Below, piece after piece: positions 1 to 7,154 of a DNA stretch of 64,000 nt. The translations under genes and the position numbers were made by a program. Below the pieces are notes generated by a model. That model was not told where the DNA came from, did not search any database, and worked only from the letters and a program-made list of their open reading frames with translations. Each line of letters opens with the position of its first letter. Position 1 is the first letter of the stretch. This stretch comes from Shewanella gelidii. GTDB taxonomy: Bacteria > Pseudomonadota > Gammaproteobacteria > Enterobacterales > Shewanellaceae. The stretch is from the NCBI RefSeq assembly GCF_014647855.1, contig NZ_BMPZ01000011.1, positions 1 to 64,000 of the forward strand, written 5' to 3'.

Positions 1-47
1 CAGCGCACAAGGGTTGTTGTTGAAACTTCGCACAACAGAGATTATGC

Positions 48-93
48 AAAAAAGCCAACCGGTCACCTTTATTCTACCGATTGGCTTAGATAC
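48..93 (-). terminator. minus-strand terminator-like hairpin
   Basis: AAGCCAACCGGT on the left pairs with ACCGATTGGCTT on the right, with one mismatch. On the minus strand the stem is followed by a run of T (the A tract at 48-53). It would end a leftward transcript coming from the gene-free region, but no gene lies directly upstream on that strand except the small protein more than 570 bases away. Confidence 0.45.
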
Positions 94-148
94 ATAATCG
101 CATCTTCATTGTGCGCAGTTATGTGGGTATGGAGGAGTGTGGATGCCT

Positions 149-224
149 ATAACGGTTTTTGCCTTGCTGTGTTGCTTCTCCTGCGCTCAGGCTTCGCATC
201 TGCAACATAGCTTAACGTTGTTAT
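149..224. repeat. nested inverted repeat, attC-like in shape
   Basis: Arms nest in order: ATAAC (149-153) with GTTAT (220-224), AACG (151-154) with CGTT (216-219), GCT (166-168) with AGC (209-211), TGTTGC (170-175) with GCAACA (202-207), and TGCG (182-185) with CGCA (195-198). The spaced, imperfect stems resemble an integron attC site. The outer boxes do not fit the RYYYAAC / GTTRRRY consensus and no integrase or second copy is visible, so the attC reading is weak. Confidence 0.25.
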
Positions 225-668
225 TGTAAACCCGATTTAATAGAAACGGCTTTGCAGAATTAACACTTCCTATGTGCCGCAGTTTGTACTGTCCCCAAAA
301 CCCTAGGCATTTGGTTGCCTCACGAGACTGTGCCACACATCGCGTGTCTATTTGATCAGGTTTCGATAAACGCTTGTGCTGTAATGCTGCTTAACTCGCG
401 GTGCTGATATGCTATATCATATGTCCGTGCATCACAAAGTCGCAAATTTGGCGGCGCTGTGTGAAATCTAAATTTTTTTACCGGTGATTATCTATAGATT
501 TTAAAATAAGTCATGGGAATTGCGTTATAAACAACTTATCTCTAGTGCACTTTGTGCGAAGTGTTTAAGCAAGGAAAATCTGACGGCGAACAGCCGGTTT
601 AGAACAAATCATTGCTTCTCGTGATGTTCAACGTTTCTAAAATTAACTTCTATCTGTGAGTAAATCCT

Positions 669-917
669 TTAAAACTTCCTTTTGTCTTTGCATTGTTGAA
701 TCGTAATAATTTTTTCTTCCTCTACGACCATTCCATTAAGTACATATCTGACTTGCGGACAGCTTAGTGCTTTTTTGCAACCCTGAAGGCACATTTGCCA
801 GATCTGTTTTTTTGCTAAAGCATTGAGTGGCGTAATGTCTGCTGCACACAAGTGCTGCTCAGTGATTAATTCTGCTAGCTTTTCTTTTGATACTGAAATT
901 TCGATTCTTTCTTCCAT
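669..917 (-). CDS. small cysteine-rich conserved-type protein
   Basis: An 82-residue protein without signal peptide or membrane segment. It has five cysteines (C24, C43, C47, C53, C76), with C43, C47 and C53 spaced as CxxxC and then C after five residues, which could bind metal or a cofactor. I do not recognise the family. The ATG at 915-917 has only a weak ribosome site. A Fur-box-like sequence (946-964) lies 29-47 bases upstream, where a promoter would be, so iron-responsive expression is plausible. The HD-GYP regulator is transcribed divergently from the same gap. Function unknown. Confidence 0.6.
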   Translation of the reverse strand: MEERIEISVSKEKLAELITEQHLCAADITPLNALAKKQIWQMCLQGCKKALSCPQVRYVLNGMVVEEEKIITIQQCKDKRKF

Positions 918-945
918 TGTCTTATTCTACACTTACGGCAAAAAT

Positions 946-964
946 GAGAATGATTATCATTTAG
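946..964. promoter_or_regulatory. Fur-box-like operator
   Basis: GAGAATGATTATCATTTAG matches 14 of 19 positions of the classic Fur consensus GATAATGATAATCATTATC, including the central GAATGAT-like/ATCATT core. It sits in the gap between the divergent small cysteine-rich gene and the HD-GYP regulator, so it could control either or both. Confidence 0.6.
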
Positions 965-1070
965 TTAGTGTCGATTGTAAATAGTAAATTGTTTTTGCTT
1001 TTCTTATACCTATCTCTATTTGTTGAGCTACACTAAAAATGGCGAAAAAGTTCGATTACGGGGAGAACCA

Positions 1071-2639
1071 ATGCTCATTGATATGGCTAAAAAAAGTCCT
1101 CTGTTTTCTGGCAATAAATCTAAAGCAATTGAAACTGAACCTGCATGGAAAGTACTGATAGTTGATGATGAACCGGACGTTCATACGGTTACTAAGCTTG
1201 CCTTATCTCGATTTAAGCTCGATAACAGGTCTTTAGAATTCATCAATGCCTATAGTGGTGAACAAGCAAGAGAAATCTTAGAAAAAGAAAGTGATATCGC
1301 TGTCGCTTTTGTTGATGTGGTCATGGAAAGCGACCATGCCGGTCTTGAGTTAATTAAGTGGATCCGAGAAGAAAACCATAACCATGTTATTCGTCTAATT
1401 TTACGGACTGGACAGCCTGGTCAAGCGCCAGAAGAAAATGTCATCGTTAATTACGACATCAATGATTACAAATCCAAAGCAGAGTTAGACTCTAGAAAAC
1501 TGGTAACCAGTGTGTACTCTGCCCTTCGCTCTTATCGCGACATTATGGAAATTGAAAAATCCCGCCAAATTCAAGTGAAGCATAGGCATGGTTTAGAAAG
1601 AGTGCTTAAAGCGACTTCTGGTTTATTTGAATTGCGTAATTTGCAACAGTTCGCAGATGGTCTTCTGGCCCAAGTCGCTAGTTTACTCAATATCGACCAA
1701 GAAACGATGTTAGTCAGTTATAACGCCTTAGATGTTATGAGTGAGCGAATTGATTCAGATTCGATACAAGTACTCGCGGCTACGGGTAAGTTTGGGCATC
1801 ATGTCAATCAAACCATACCCGAAGATATCATCGCGCTTTTACAACAAGCGATTCATGCGCAGCAGTGCTTATACCAAGAAGACGTCTTTGTTGGCTACTT
1901 CCCAACAAATAGTAGCTGGGTGAATCTGCTCTACATCGATGGCGTAAAGGACATTAGCCCGCTCGATAAACAACTTATCGACATTTTCTCAATAAATGTT
2001 GGTGTTGCTTTCGAAAACCTACTTCTAAATCAGGAAATAGAAGACACACAATCCGAGCTCATACTAAAGCTAGGTGATGTAGTTGAAAGTCGCTCTAAAG
2101 AAACAGCACATCATGTTCGACGGATGGCTGAATATTGTCATCAGTTGGGCATTTTGAGTGGCTTACCAATTGAGGAAGCCGAATTACTCAAGCGCGCAGC
2201 GCCAATGCATGATATCGGTAAAATTGCGACACCCGATGCTATTCTTTTAAAACCGGGGAAATTGGATTCTGAGGAATGGGAGGTCATGCGCCAACATCCA
2301 AATGCAGGTTATCAAATACTCGCAGATACCGGGCGCCCTTTGCTTGATGCATCTGCAATCATCGCGCTACAGCATCATGAAAAGTTTGATGGTTCCGGTT
2401 ACCCTAACGGTATTCAAGGAGAAGAGATTCACGTGTTTGCTCGAATCGTTGCAATTGCCGATGTATTTGACGCGCTTTCGCACAAACGTTGTTATAAAGA
2501 AGCATGGCCAATAGACAAAGTCATAGAAGAAATGGATGCCTGTTCAGGAAGCCATTTTGACCCAAGATTAATCAAAATATTTCTAGAAAATATAGAGGTA
2601 TTTTTACAAATAAAACAAAGCTGGCTTGATCCAAGCTAG
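1071..2639 (+). CDS. response regulator with REC, DUF3369 and HD-GYP domains
   Basis: Probable c-di-GMP phosphodiesterase response regulator (522 residues). An N-terminal receiver domain has acidic residues near D32-D33 and the likely phospho-acceptor D82 in a VDVV context. A middle section of the DUF3369 type follows. The C-terminal HD-GYP domain has HDIGK near residue 380 and HHEKFDGSGYP near 435, so catalytic and metal ligands look intact. A TTG 51 bases upstream is in frame, but the ATG at 1071 is preceded by GGGGAG at good spacing, so I start there. No histidine kinase is adjacent. Its stop overlaps that of the convergent lipoprotein gene. Confidence 0.9.
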   Translation: MLIDMAKKSPLFSGNKSKAIETEPAWKVLIVDDEPDVHTVTKLALSRFKLDNRSLEFINAYSGEQAREILEKESDIAVAFVDVVMESDHAGLELIKWIREENHNHVIRLILRTGQPGQAPEENVIVNYDINDYKSKAELDSRKLVTSVYSALRSYRDIMEIEKSRQIQVKHRHGLERVLKATSGLFELRNLQQFADGLLAQVASLLNIDQETMLVSYNALDVMSERIDSDSIQVLAATGKFGHHVNQTIPEDIIALLQQAIHAQQCLYQEDVFVGYFPTNSSWVNLLYIDGVKDISPLDKQLIDIFSINVGVAFENLLLNQEIEDTQSELILKLGDVVESRSKETAHHVRRMAEYCHQLGILSGLPIEEAELLKRAAPMHDIGKIATPDAILLKPGKLDSEEWEVMRQHPNAGYQILADTGRPLLDASAIIALQHHEKFDGSGYPNGIQGEEIHVFARIVAIADVFDALSHKRCYKEAWPIDKVIEEMDACSGSHFDPRLIKIFLENIEVFLQIKQSWLDPS

Positions 2640-3124
2640 CTATCGTTATCCGCAAGAAAATCATAAAACATGGTTTGGCGTTGGCCATTATATTCAAACT
2701 CTATAAAGAGGCGCCAAACCATATAGCCACTGCTACACGAGCCATAAACTAAAGTTCCCTGATAGTTATTTTTAGAGGTTTCATTCAACTTTAGTGGAAT
2801 AACACCCATAAACATGTCTCGCCCCTCAACACGACTTGATATCAATTTGATCGTTTTGTTTGAACTCAGTTGAATGCTTAACGGCTTTTCGCTCGGTGTA
2901 TTTATTGGGTCGATGGTAAGTTCAAGGGACAAATCTTGCTTCACTCCAACACAAGCGCCGCTTTTAAAGTCACATAAACTTGTATCTATAACAGCAGGTT
3001 GTACGACTTCTTTATGTTCATCTGAACAAGCAACAAGACATGAGCAGGCAAGCACAATGAACGAAAAGAAAGTGAGCTTAAAATATTGCACAATAATTAA
3101 CCTGACGAACCAAAGTGTTAACAT
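2636..3124 (-). CDS. small putative lipoprotein next to ccoN
   Basis: About 162 residues with a hydrophobic N-terminus ending in the lipobox-like LVAC, so probably a lipid-anchored periplasmic protein. The mature part is mixed beta-like sequence with four later cysteines (two near CDFKSGAC, one in GSCSSG) and no domain I recognise. The start at 3124 is chosen because GGA lies nine bases ahead; an in-frame start 39 bases further up would put charged residues before the signal. It is divergent from the cbb3 oxidase operon and shares its FNR-box region, so co-regulation with anaerobic or microaerobic genes is possible. Function unknown. Confidence 0.65.
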   Translation of the reverse strand: MLTLWFVRLIIVQYFKLTFFSFIVLACSCLVACSDEHKEVVQPAVIDTSLCDFKSGACVGVKQDLSLELTIDPINTPSEKPLSIQLSSNKTIKLISSRVEGRDMFMGVIPLKLNETSKNNYQGTLVYGSCSSGYMVWRLFIEFEYNGQRQTMFYDFLADNDS

Positions 3125-3137
3125 TCTATGATTCCAA

Positions 3138-3151
3138 TTGATCTGGATCAA
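3138..3151. promoter_or_regulatory. perfect FNR box upstream of ccoNOQP
   Basis: TTGATCTGGATCAA fits the FNR consensus TTGAT-N4-ATCAA exactly. A TATCTT at 3172-3177 lies where a -10 would be for a class II FNR promoter (site centred near -41.5), giving a start near 3186 and a leader of about 170 bases before ccoN. The box is also 14-27 bases upstream of the divergent lipoprotein start. FNR itself is encoded at 10517. Confidence 0.8.
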
Positions 3152-3244
3152 TATCACCTTCACGTCTTTAGTATCTTTTTTGACTTAGCTCAAGTATCAT
3201 TGCATCACCTCGCTTTTATTACAAAATGTTGAGGTCGCGCTATT

Positions 3245-3317
3245 GACACAAAAGCGTAGCTCTCGTAGGGAAAGCCTTGTTTTTGTGTCTTTCATAACAG
3301 GTAAAGAATTTCTTTAC
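3245..3317 (+). promoter_or_regulatory. structured leader of ccoN
   Basis: Two perfect dyads lie in the predicted leader. GACACAAAA (3245-3253) pairs with TTTTGTGTC (3281-3289) across a 27-base loop, and GTAAAGAATTTCTTTAC (3301-3317) is a 17-bp dyad about 39 bases before the start codon. They could be an operator, an RNA processing or attenuation element, or chance; nothing here decides which. Confidence 0.4.
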
Positions 3318-3355
3318 TAAAACTACAAGTAAAAGTAATAAGCAGTGGAAGCAAT

Positions 3356-4792
3356 ATGATGAACCATTCCCAGCCTACAGGCGCTGATTACAATTACACC
3401 GTTGTTCGCCAATTCGCTCTAACTACAGTTTTGTGGGGCATTATTGGTATGACAGTCGGTGTTTTAATTGCGGCTCAGTTAATCTGGCCAGCGCTAAACT
3501 TCGAAACACCTTGGTTAACCTTTAGTCGTTTACGACCATTACATACCAACGCTGTAATTTTCGCGTTTGGCACATCAGCACTTTTCGCAACATCCTATTA
3601 TATCGTTCAACGAACCTGTCAAACCCGCTTGTTTGCACCTAAATTGGCTGCATTCACGTTTTGGGGATGGCAAGCAATCATTCTTTCTGCCGTTATCACT
3701 TTGCCGCTAGGTCTCACTAGTAGTAAAGAGTATGCGGAGCTTGAATGGCCGATTGATATCCTAATTACCATCGTTTGGGTTGCCTATGCCGTCGTTTTCT
3801 TCGGCACGATTGTGAAACGTAAAACATCTCACATCTATGTAGCCAACTGGTTCTTTGGTGCCTTTATTATAACGGTTGCAGTGCTACACATTGTGAATTC
3901 AATGGCGGTGCCAGTCAGTATGTGGAAGTCCTATTCCTTATACAGTGGCGCAGTCGATGCAATGGTTCAATGGTGGTACGGCCATAATGCTGTTGGTTTC
4001 CTACTTACAGCGGGCTTCCTAGGTATGATGTATTACTTCGTACCCAAACAAGCCGGTCGTCCAGTTTATTCATATCGTCTATCTATTGTGCATTTCTGGG
4101 CTTTAATCGCACTTTACATTTGGGCGGGTCCTCACCATTTACATTATACGGCGCTACCTGACTGGACACAGTCGCTAGGTATGGTGATGTCATTGATCTT
4201 ATTCGCACCTTCTTGGGGCGGTATGATTAACGGGATTATGACCTTGTCCGGCGCTTGGCATAAATTAAGAACCGATCCAGTACTACGTTTCCTTGTTGTT
4301 TCATTATCTTTCTATGGTATGTCTACCTTTGAAGGTCCAATGATGGCAATTAAGACGGTAAATGCTTTATCGCATTACACTGACTGGACTGTTGGACACG
4401 TACATTCTGGCGCATTAGGCTGGGTTGCTATGGTGTCAATTGGTTCGCTATATCACTTAATCCCTGCCCTTTATGGTCATGGCCGTATGTATAGTAATAA
4501 TTTGGTCAATGTTCATTTCTGGTTAGCTACGATAGGTACAGTGTTGTACATCGTCTCGATGTGGATTTCAGGTGTTATGCAAGGCCTGATGTGGAGAGCG
4601 GTAAACTCTGACGGTACTTTGACTTATAGCTTTGTTGAAAGTCTAGAAGCCTCTTACCCGTTCTATTTTGTACGCTTTGTTGGTGGTTTGTTCTTTGTAG
4701 CCGGTATGCTGTTGATGGCGTACAACGTATACAAAACAGTGAAAGCACCCAAAGATTCACTCACTGCAGTTGCTGATGCAACCCCTGCTTAA
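3356..4792 (+). CDS. ccoN: cbb3-type cytochrome c oxidase subunit I
   Basis: Catalytic haem-copper subunit of the high-affinity terminal oxidase, an inner-membrane proton pump reducing O2 at low tension. The 478-residue protein has about twelve membrane segments and the expected conserved histidines, for example in [20 protein letters not shown] and [10 protein letters not shown]. It begins with two adjacent ATG codons, preceded by GTGGAAG. It is the first gene of ccoNOQP, 12 bases ahead of ccoO, and is probably FNR-controlled. Length and motifs are normal for the family. Confidence 0.98.
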   Translation: MMNHSQPTGADYNYTVVRQFALTTVLWGIIGMTVGVLIAAQLIWPALNFETPWLTFSRLRPLHTNAVIFAFGTSALFATSYYIVQRTCQTRLFAPKLAAFTFWGWQAIILSAVITLPLGLTSSKEYAELEWPIDILITIVWVAYAVVFFGTIVKRKTSHIYVANWFFGAFIITVAVLHIVNSMAVPVSMWKSYSLYSGAVDAMVQWWYGHNAVGFLLTAGFLGMMYYFVPKQAGRPVYSYRLSIVHFWALIALYIWAGPHHLHYTALPDWTQSLGMVMSLILFAPSWGGMINGIMTLSGAWHKLRTDPVLRFLVVSLSFYGMSTFEGPMMAIKTVNALSHYTDWTVGHVHSGALGWVAMVSIGSLYHLIPALYGHGRMYSNNLVNVHFWLATIGTVLYIVSMWISGVMQGLMWRAVNSDGTLTYSFVESLEASYPFYFVRFVGGLFFVAGMLLMAYNVYKTVKAPKDSLTAVADATPA

Positions 4793-4804
4793 GGAGCCGA
4801 TTCG

Positions 4805-5410
4805 ATGAAATTTAATCATGAGATAGTCGAAAAAAACATCGGCTTGATGGGGATCTTAACCGTCATCGCGATTAGTATTGGTGGCTTGGTACAAATTACA
4901 CCACTGTTGTTCCAAAAGGACACAACAGAGCCCGTCACCGACCTACGTCCTTATACGGCACTCGAGTTAGAAGGTCGTGATATTTATATCCGCGAAGGCT
5001 GTAATAACTGCCATAGCCAAATGATTAGACCATTACGCGCAGAAACTGAGCGTTACGGTCACTATTCAGTAGCTGGTGAGCACGTGTGGGAGCATCCGTT
5101 CCTATGGGGCTCAAAGCGTACTGGACCTGATTTGGCGCGTGTTGGTGGACGTTACAGTGATAAGTGGCACGAAGTTCACTTACTTGACCCGCGTGCTGTG
5201 GTTCCACAATCCAATATGCCTTCATTTAAATGGCTTGCTGACGCTACCCTTGATGGTGAGTTAACAGCCAAAAAGATGGAAGTATTTCGTGGATTTGGTG
5301 TGCCCTACTCTGATGAAGAAATTGCAGGAGCTCAGAAAGCTGTAAAAGGTAAAACTGAGATGGAAGCGATTATCGCTTACTTGCAGTCTTTAGGACACGC
5401 ATTGAAGTAA
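4805..5410 (+). CDS. ccoO: cbb3-type oxidase subunit II, mono-haem cytochrome c
   Basis: Membrane-anchored mono-haem c subunit that passes electrons from CcoP toward CcoN. One N-terminal membrane segment (about residues 12-36) is followed by the haem c motif C66-N-N-C69-H70. The methionine in SNMPSFKWL is the likely distal ligand. At 201 residues it is full length. It follows ccoN by 12 bases with AGGAGC ahead of the ATG, and is followed by ccoQ after 11 bases. Confidence 0.97.
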   Translation: MKFNHEIVEKNIGLMGILTVIAISIGGLVQITPLLFQKDTTEPVTDLRPYTALELEGRDIYIREGCNNCHSQMIRPLRAETERYGHYSVAGEHVWEHPFLWGSKRTGPDLARVGGRYSDKWHEVHLLDPRAVVPQSNMPSFKWLADATLDGELTAKKMEVFRGFGVPYSDEEIAGAQKAVKGKTEMEAIIAYLQSLGHALK

Positions 5411-5421
5411 GGAGGCAAATT

Positions 5422-5592
5422 ATGGATTACGGAACAGCACAAGGCATTATTACAATCATCGTAATGCTAACGTTCGTCGGTATATTTGCTTGGGCATATA
5501 GTTCGCGACGTCAAAAGCAATTTGATGAAGCAGCTAACCTTATATTTTCCGATGAGGAAATAAAAAATAAGGATTCAGGAGAGCATAATTGA
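5422..5592 (+). CDS. ccoQ: cbb3-type oxidase subunit CcoQ
   Basis: A 56-residue single-membrane-span protein (MDYGTAQGII, then a hydrophobic stretch to about residue 26, then RRQKQFDEAANL), typical of CcoQ, which helps stabilise the assembled oxidase. A strong ribosome site GGAGG precedes the ATG by seven bases. Its TGA shares one base with the ATG of ccoP, implying translational coupling. Identification rests on size, topology and position between ccoO and ccoP. Confidence 0.93.
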   Translation: MDYGTAQGIITIIVMLTFVGIFAWAYSSRRQKQFDEAANLIFSDEEIKNKDSGEHN

Positions 5593-6560
5593 TGAGTAGC
5601 TTCTGGAGTATTTGGATTACCGTATTGACTATATTGGTAATCGTAGGATGTTTCGTTCTACTTCGTATCTGTTCTAAAAACACTACGGATGTAGAAGAAG
5701 GTGAGTCAATGGGTCACACCTTTGACGGTATTGAAGAGCTGAACAACCCACTGCCTAAGTGGTGGAGTTACATGTTCTACATTACTATCGTATTTGGTGT
5801 GGTATATCTAATTCTTTACCCTGGCCTTGGTAACTTCAAAGGCGTCTTTGAATGGACCAGTGCTAACCAAGTTATTGGTTACGAAAAGGGAATTAAAGAA
5901 GATTCTAAAGCCGCTGTTGAACTCGCGAACAAAGAAGGTCGCTGGGTTCAATATGACCAAGAAGTCAAAGCTGCAGATGATCAGTATGGCCATATTTTTA
6001 AAGCCTATGCTGAAACACCGCTAGCAGAGTTAGTTAAAAACGAAGATGCCATGAAAGTTGGTGGCCGCTTGTTTTTACAAAACTGTGCACAGTGCCACGG
6101 TTCAGATGCCCGTGGTAGTGTTGGCTTCCCAGACTTAACTGACAATGCTTGGTTATATGGTGGTGAGCTCGAAACAATTAAAACATCCATCATGAATGGT
6201 CGCCGAGGAATGATGCCTCCAAAAGGCGGATTACCAATCGAAGACAGTGAAGCGAAAGGCTTAGCCGAGTATGTATTCAAGCTGTCCGGTCGCGAACACG
6301 ATGCAGCCCTTGCCGCACAAGGACAAGGTTCTTACATGAAAGGCTGCTTCGCTTGTCACGGTATGGATGGTACAGGTAATAAGCTATTAGGCGCACCTAA
6401 CCTAACCGACAATGCTTGGTTGTACGGCGCTAGCCGTGGTTCTATTGAACAAACAATCCTGCAAGGTCGAACCGGTGTCATGCCAGCTTGGAAAGAAGTA
6501 CTGGGCGAAGAAAAAGTCCATGTAATTTCTGCTTATGTTTATTCCTTATCAAACAAGTAA
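5592..6560 (+). CDS. ccoP: cbb3-type oxidase subunit III, di-haem cytochrome c
   Basis: Di-haem c subunit that receives electrons from soluble or membrane c-type cytochromes. There are two N-terminal membrane spans (around residues 4-22 and 55-78) and two haem motifs, C165-A-Q-C168-H169 and C252-F-A-C255-H256, each followed by a repeated NLTDNAWLYG-type segment. The 322-residue length is normal. The ATG overlaps the ccoQ stop; a TTG one codon earlier is possible but less likely. A strong terminator follows. Confidence 0.97.
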   Translation: MSSFWSIWITVLTILVIVGCFVLLRICSKNTTDVEEGESMGHTFDGIEELNNPLPKWWSYMFYITIVFGVVYLILYPGLGNFKGVFEWTSANQVIGYEKGIKEDSKAAVELANKEGRWVQYDQEVKAADDQYGHIFKAYAETPLAELVKNEDAMKVGGRLFLQNCAQCHGSDARGSVGFPDLTDNAWLYGGELETIKTSIMNGRRGMMPPKGGLPIEDSEAKGLAEYVFKLSGREHDAALAAQGQGSYMKGCFACHGMDGTGNKLLGAPNLTDNAWLYGASRGSIEQTILQGRTGVMPAWKEVLGEEKVHVISAYVYSLSNK

Positions 6561-6577
6561 TTAAACATGGTTAATCA

Positions 6578-6609
6578 AAAGGCCTCGATGCATTCGAGGC
6601 CTTTTTTTT
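6578..6609 (+). terminator. terminator of ccoNOQP
   Basis: GGCCTCGA (6581-6588), loop, TCGAGGCC (6594-6601), then eight T. A strong intrinsic terminator separating ccoNOQP from the ccoH-I-S assembly genes. Confidence 0.93.
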
Positions 6610-6670
6610 AGGTGCTAAACCCTTAATTTACCTGTAAAATAACACTACATTTCTACAAGGACACCTTTCG

Positions 6671-7150
6671 ATGAGTGAACAGAAATCCTGGTACAAGCAA
6701 TTTTGGCCTTGGTTCTTAATTATTCTCCCTCTTTGCGCCGTTGTGGCAAGTTTAACCACACTAAAAATCGCTCTTGATAACTCCGATTCGCTGGTAGCTG
6801 AAGAGTATTATAAAGACGGCAAAAAAATTAATAAGGATTTAGCGAAAGTTAATTATGCGAAACAAATTGGCATGGCTTTTTTAGTTAAATTCTCTGATCA
6901 GAAAATCACAATTGAACAACATGGCGGTCCAGATTACTTGGCCGGTTTGAACGTTCGCTTTTACCATCCAACCTTGGCAGACAAAGACTTTCAAACGTTA
7001 GCAACAGCTGATGCCAAACGTGTATATAACGTTGCATTGGAGCAACCTCTCAAAGGAGATTGGGAAGTTCGACTTGAAAGCTACGATAACAAATGGCGCT
7101 TGCATAAACGCATCACTGTAGTACAAGGACAAGATTACTGGTTGAACTAA
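6671..7150 (+). CDS. ccoH: FixH/CcoH family oxidase assembly protein
   Basis: A 159-residue protein with one N-terminal membrane span (WPWFLIILPLCAVVASL) and a periplasmic domain carrying the family hallmark EEYYKDGKKINKDL just after the span. CcoH is needed for cbb3 oxidase assembly and stability. AAGGA lies about nine bases before the ATG. It is four bases upstream of ccoI and begins a new transcript after the ccoP terminator, although read-through cannot be excluded. Confidence 0.92.
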   Translation: MSEQKSWYKQFWPWFLIILPLCAVVASLTTLKIALDNSDSLVAEEYYKDGKKINKDLAKVNYAKQIGMAFLVKFSDQKITIEQHGGPDYLAGLNVRFYHPTLADKDFQTLATADAKRVYNVALEQPLKGDWEVRLESYDNKWRLHKRITVVQGQDYWLN

Positions 7151-7154
7151 AAAC

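Larger units (their letters stand above)
1..668. other. gene-free region with hairpins
   Basis: No convincing coding frame is present on either strand. The stretch holds a minus-strand terminator-like hairpin (about 48-93) and a long nested inverted repeat (149-224), listed separately. An 11-bp inverted match (ACTTCGCACAA at 25-35, its complement at 552-562) brackets much of it, but could be chance at this length. I tried to read the reverse complement as 6S RNA, tmRNA or RNase P RNA and saw no match. Confidence 0.5.

Noticed and set aside
1..668. Possible 6S RNA, tmRNA or RNase P RNA on the minus strand
   Set aside because: Read against known features of these RNAs, no conserved ends or core motifs are visible.
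1020..1070. Longer TTG start of the HD-GYP regulator
   Set aside because: The ATG at 1071 has a strong ribosome site; the extra residues do not look like family sequence.
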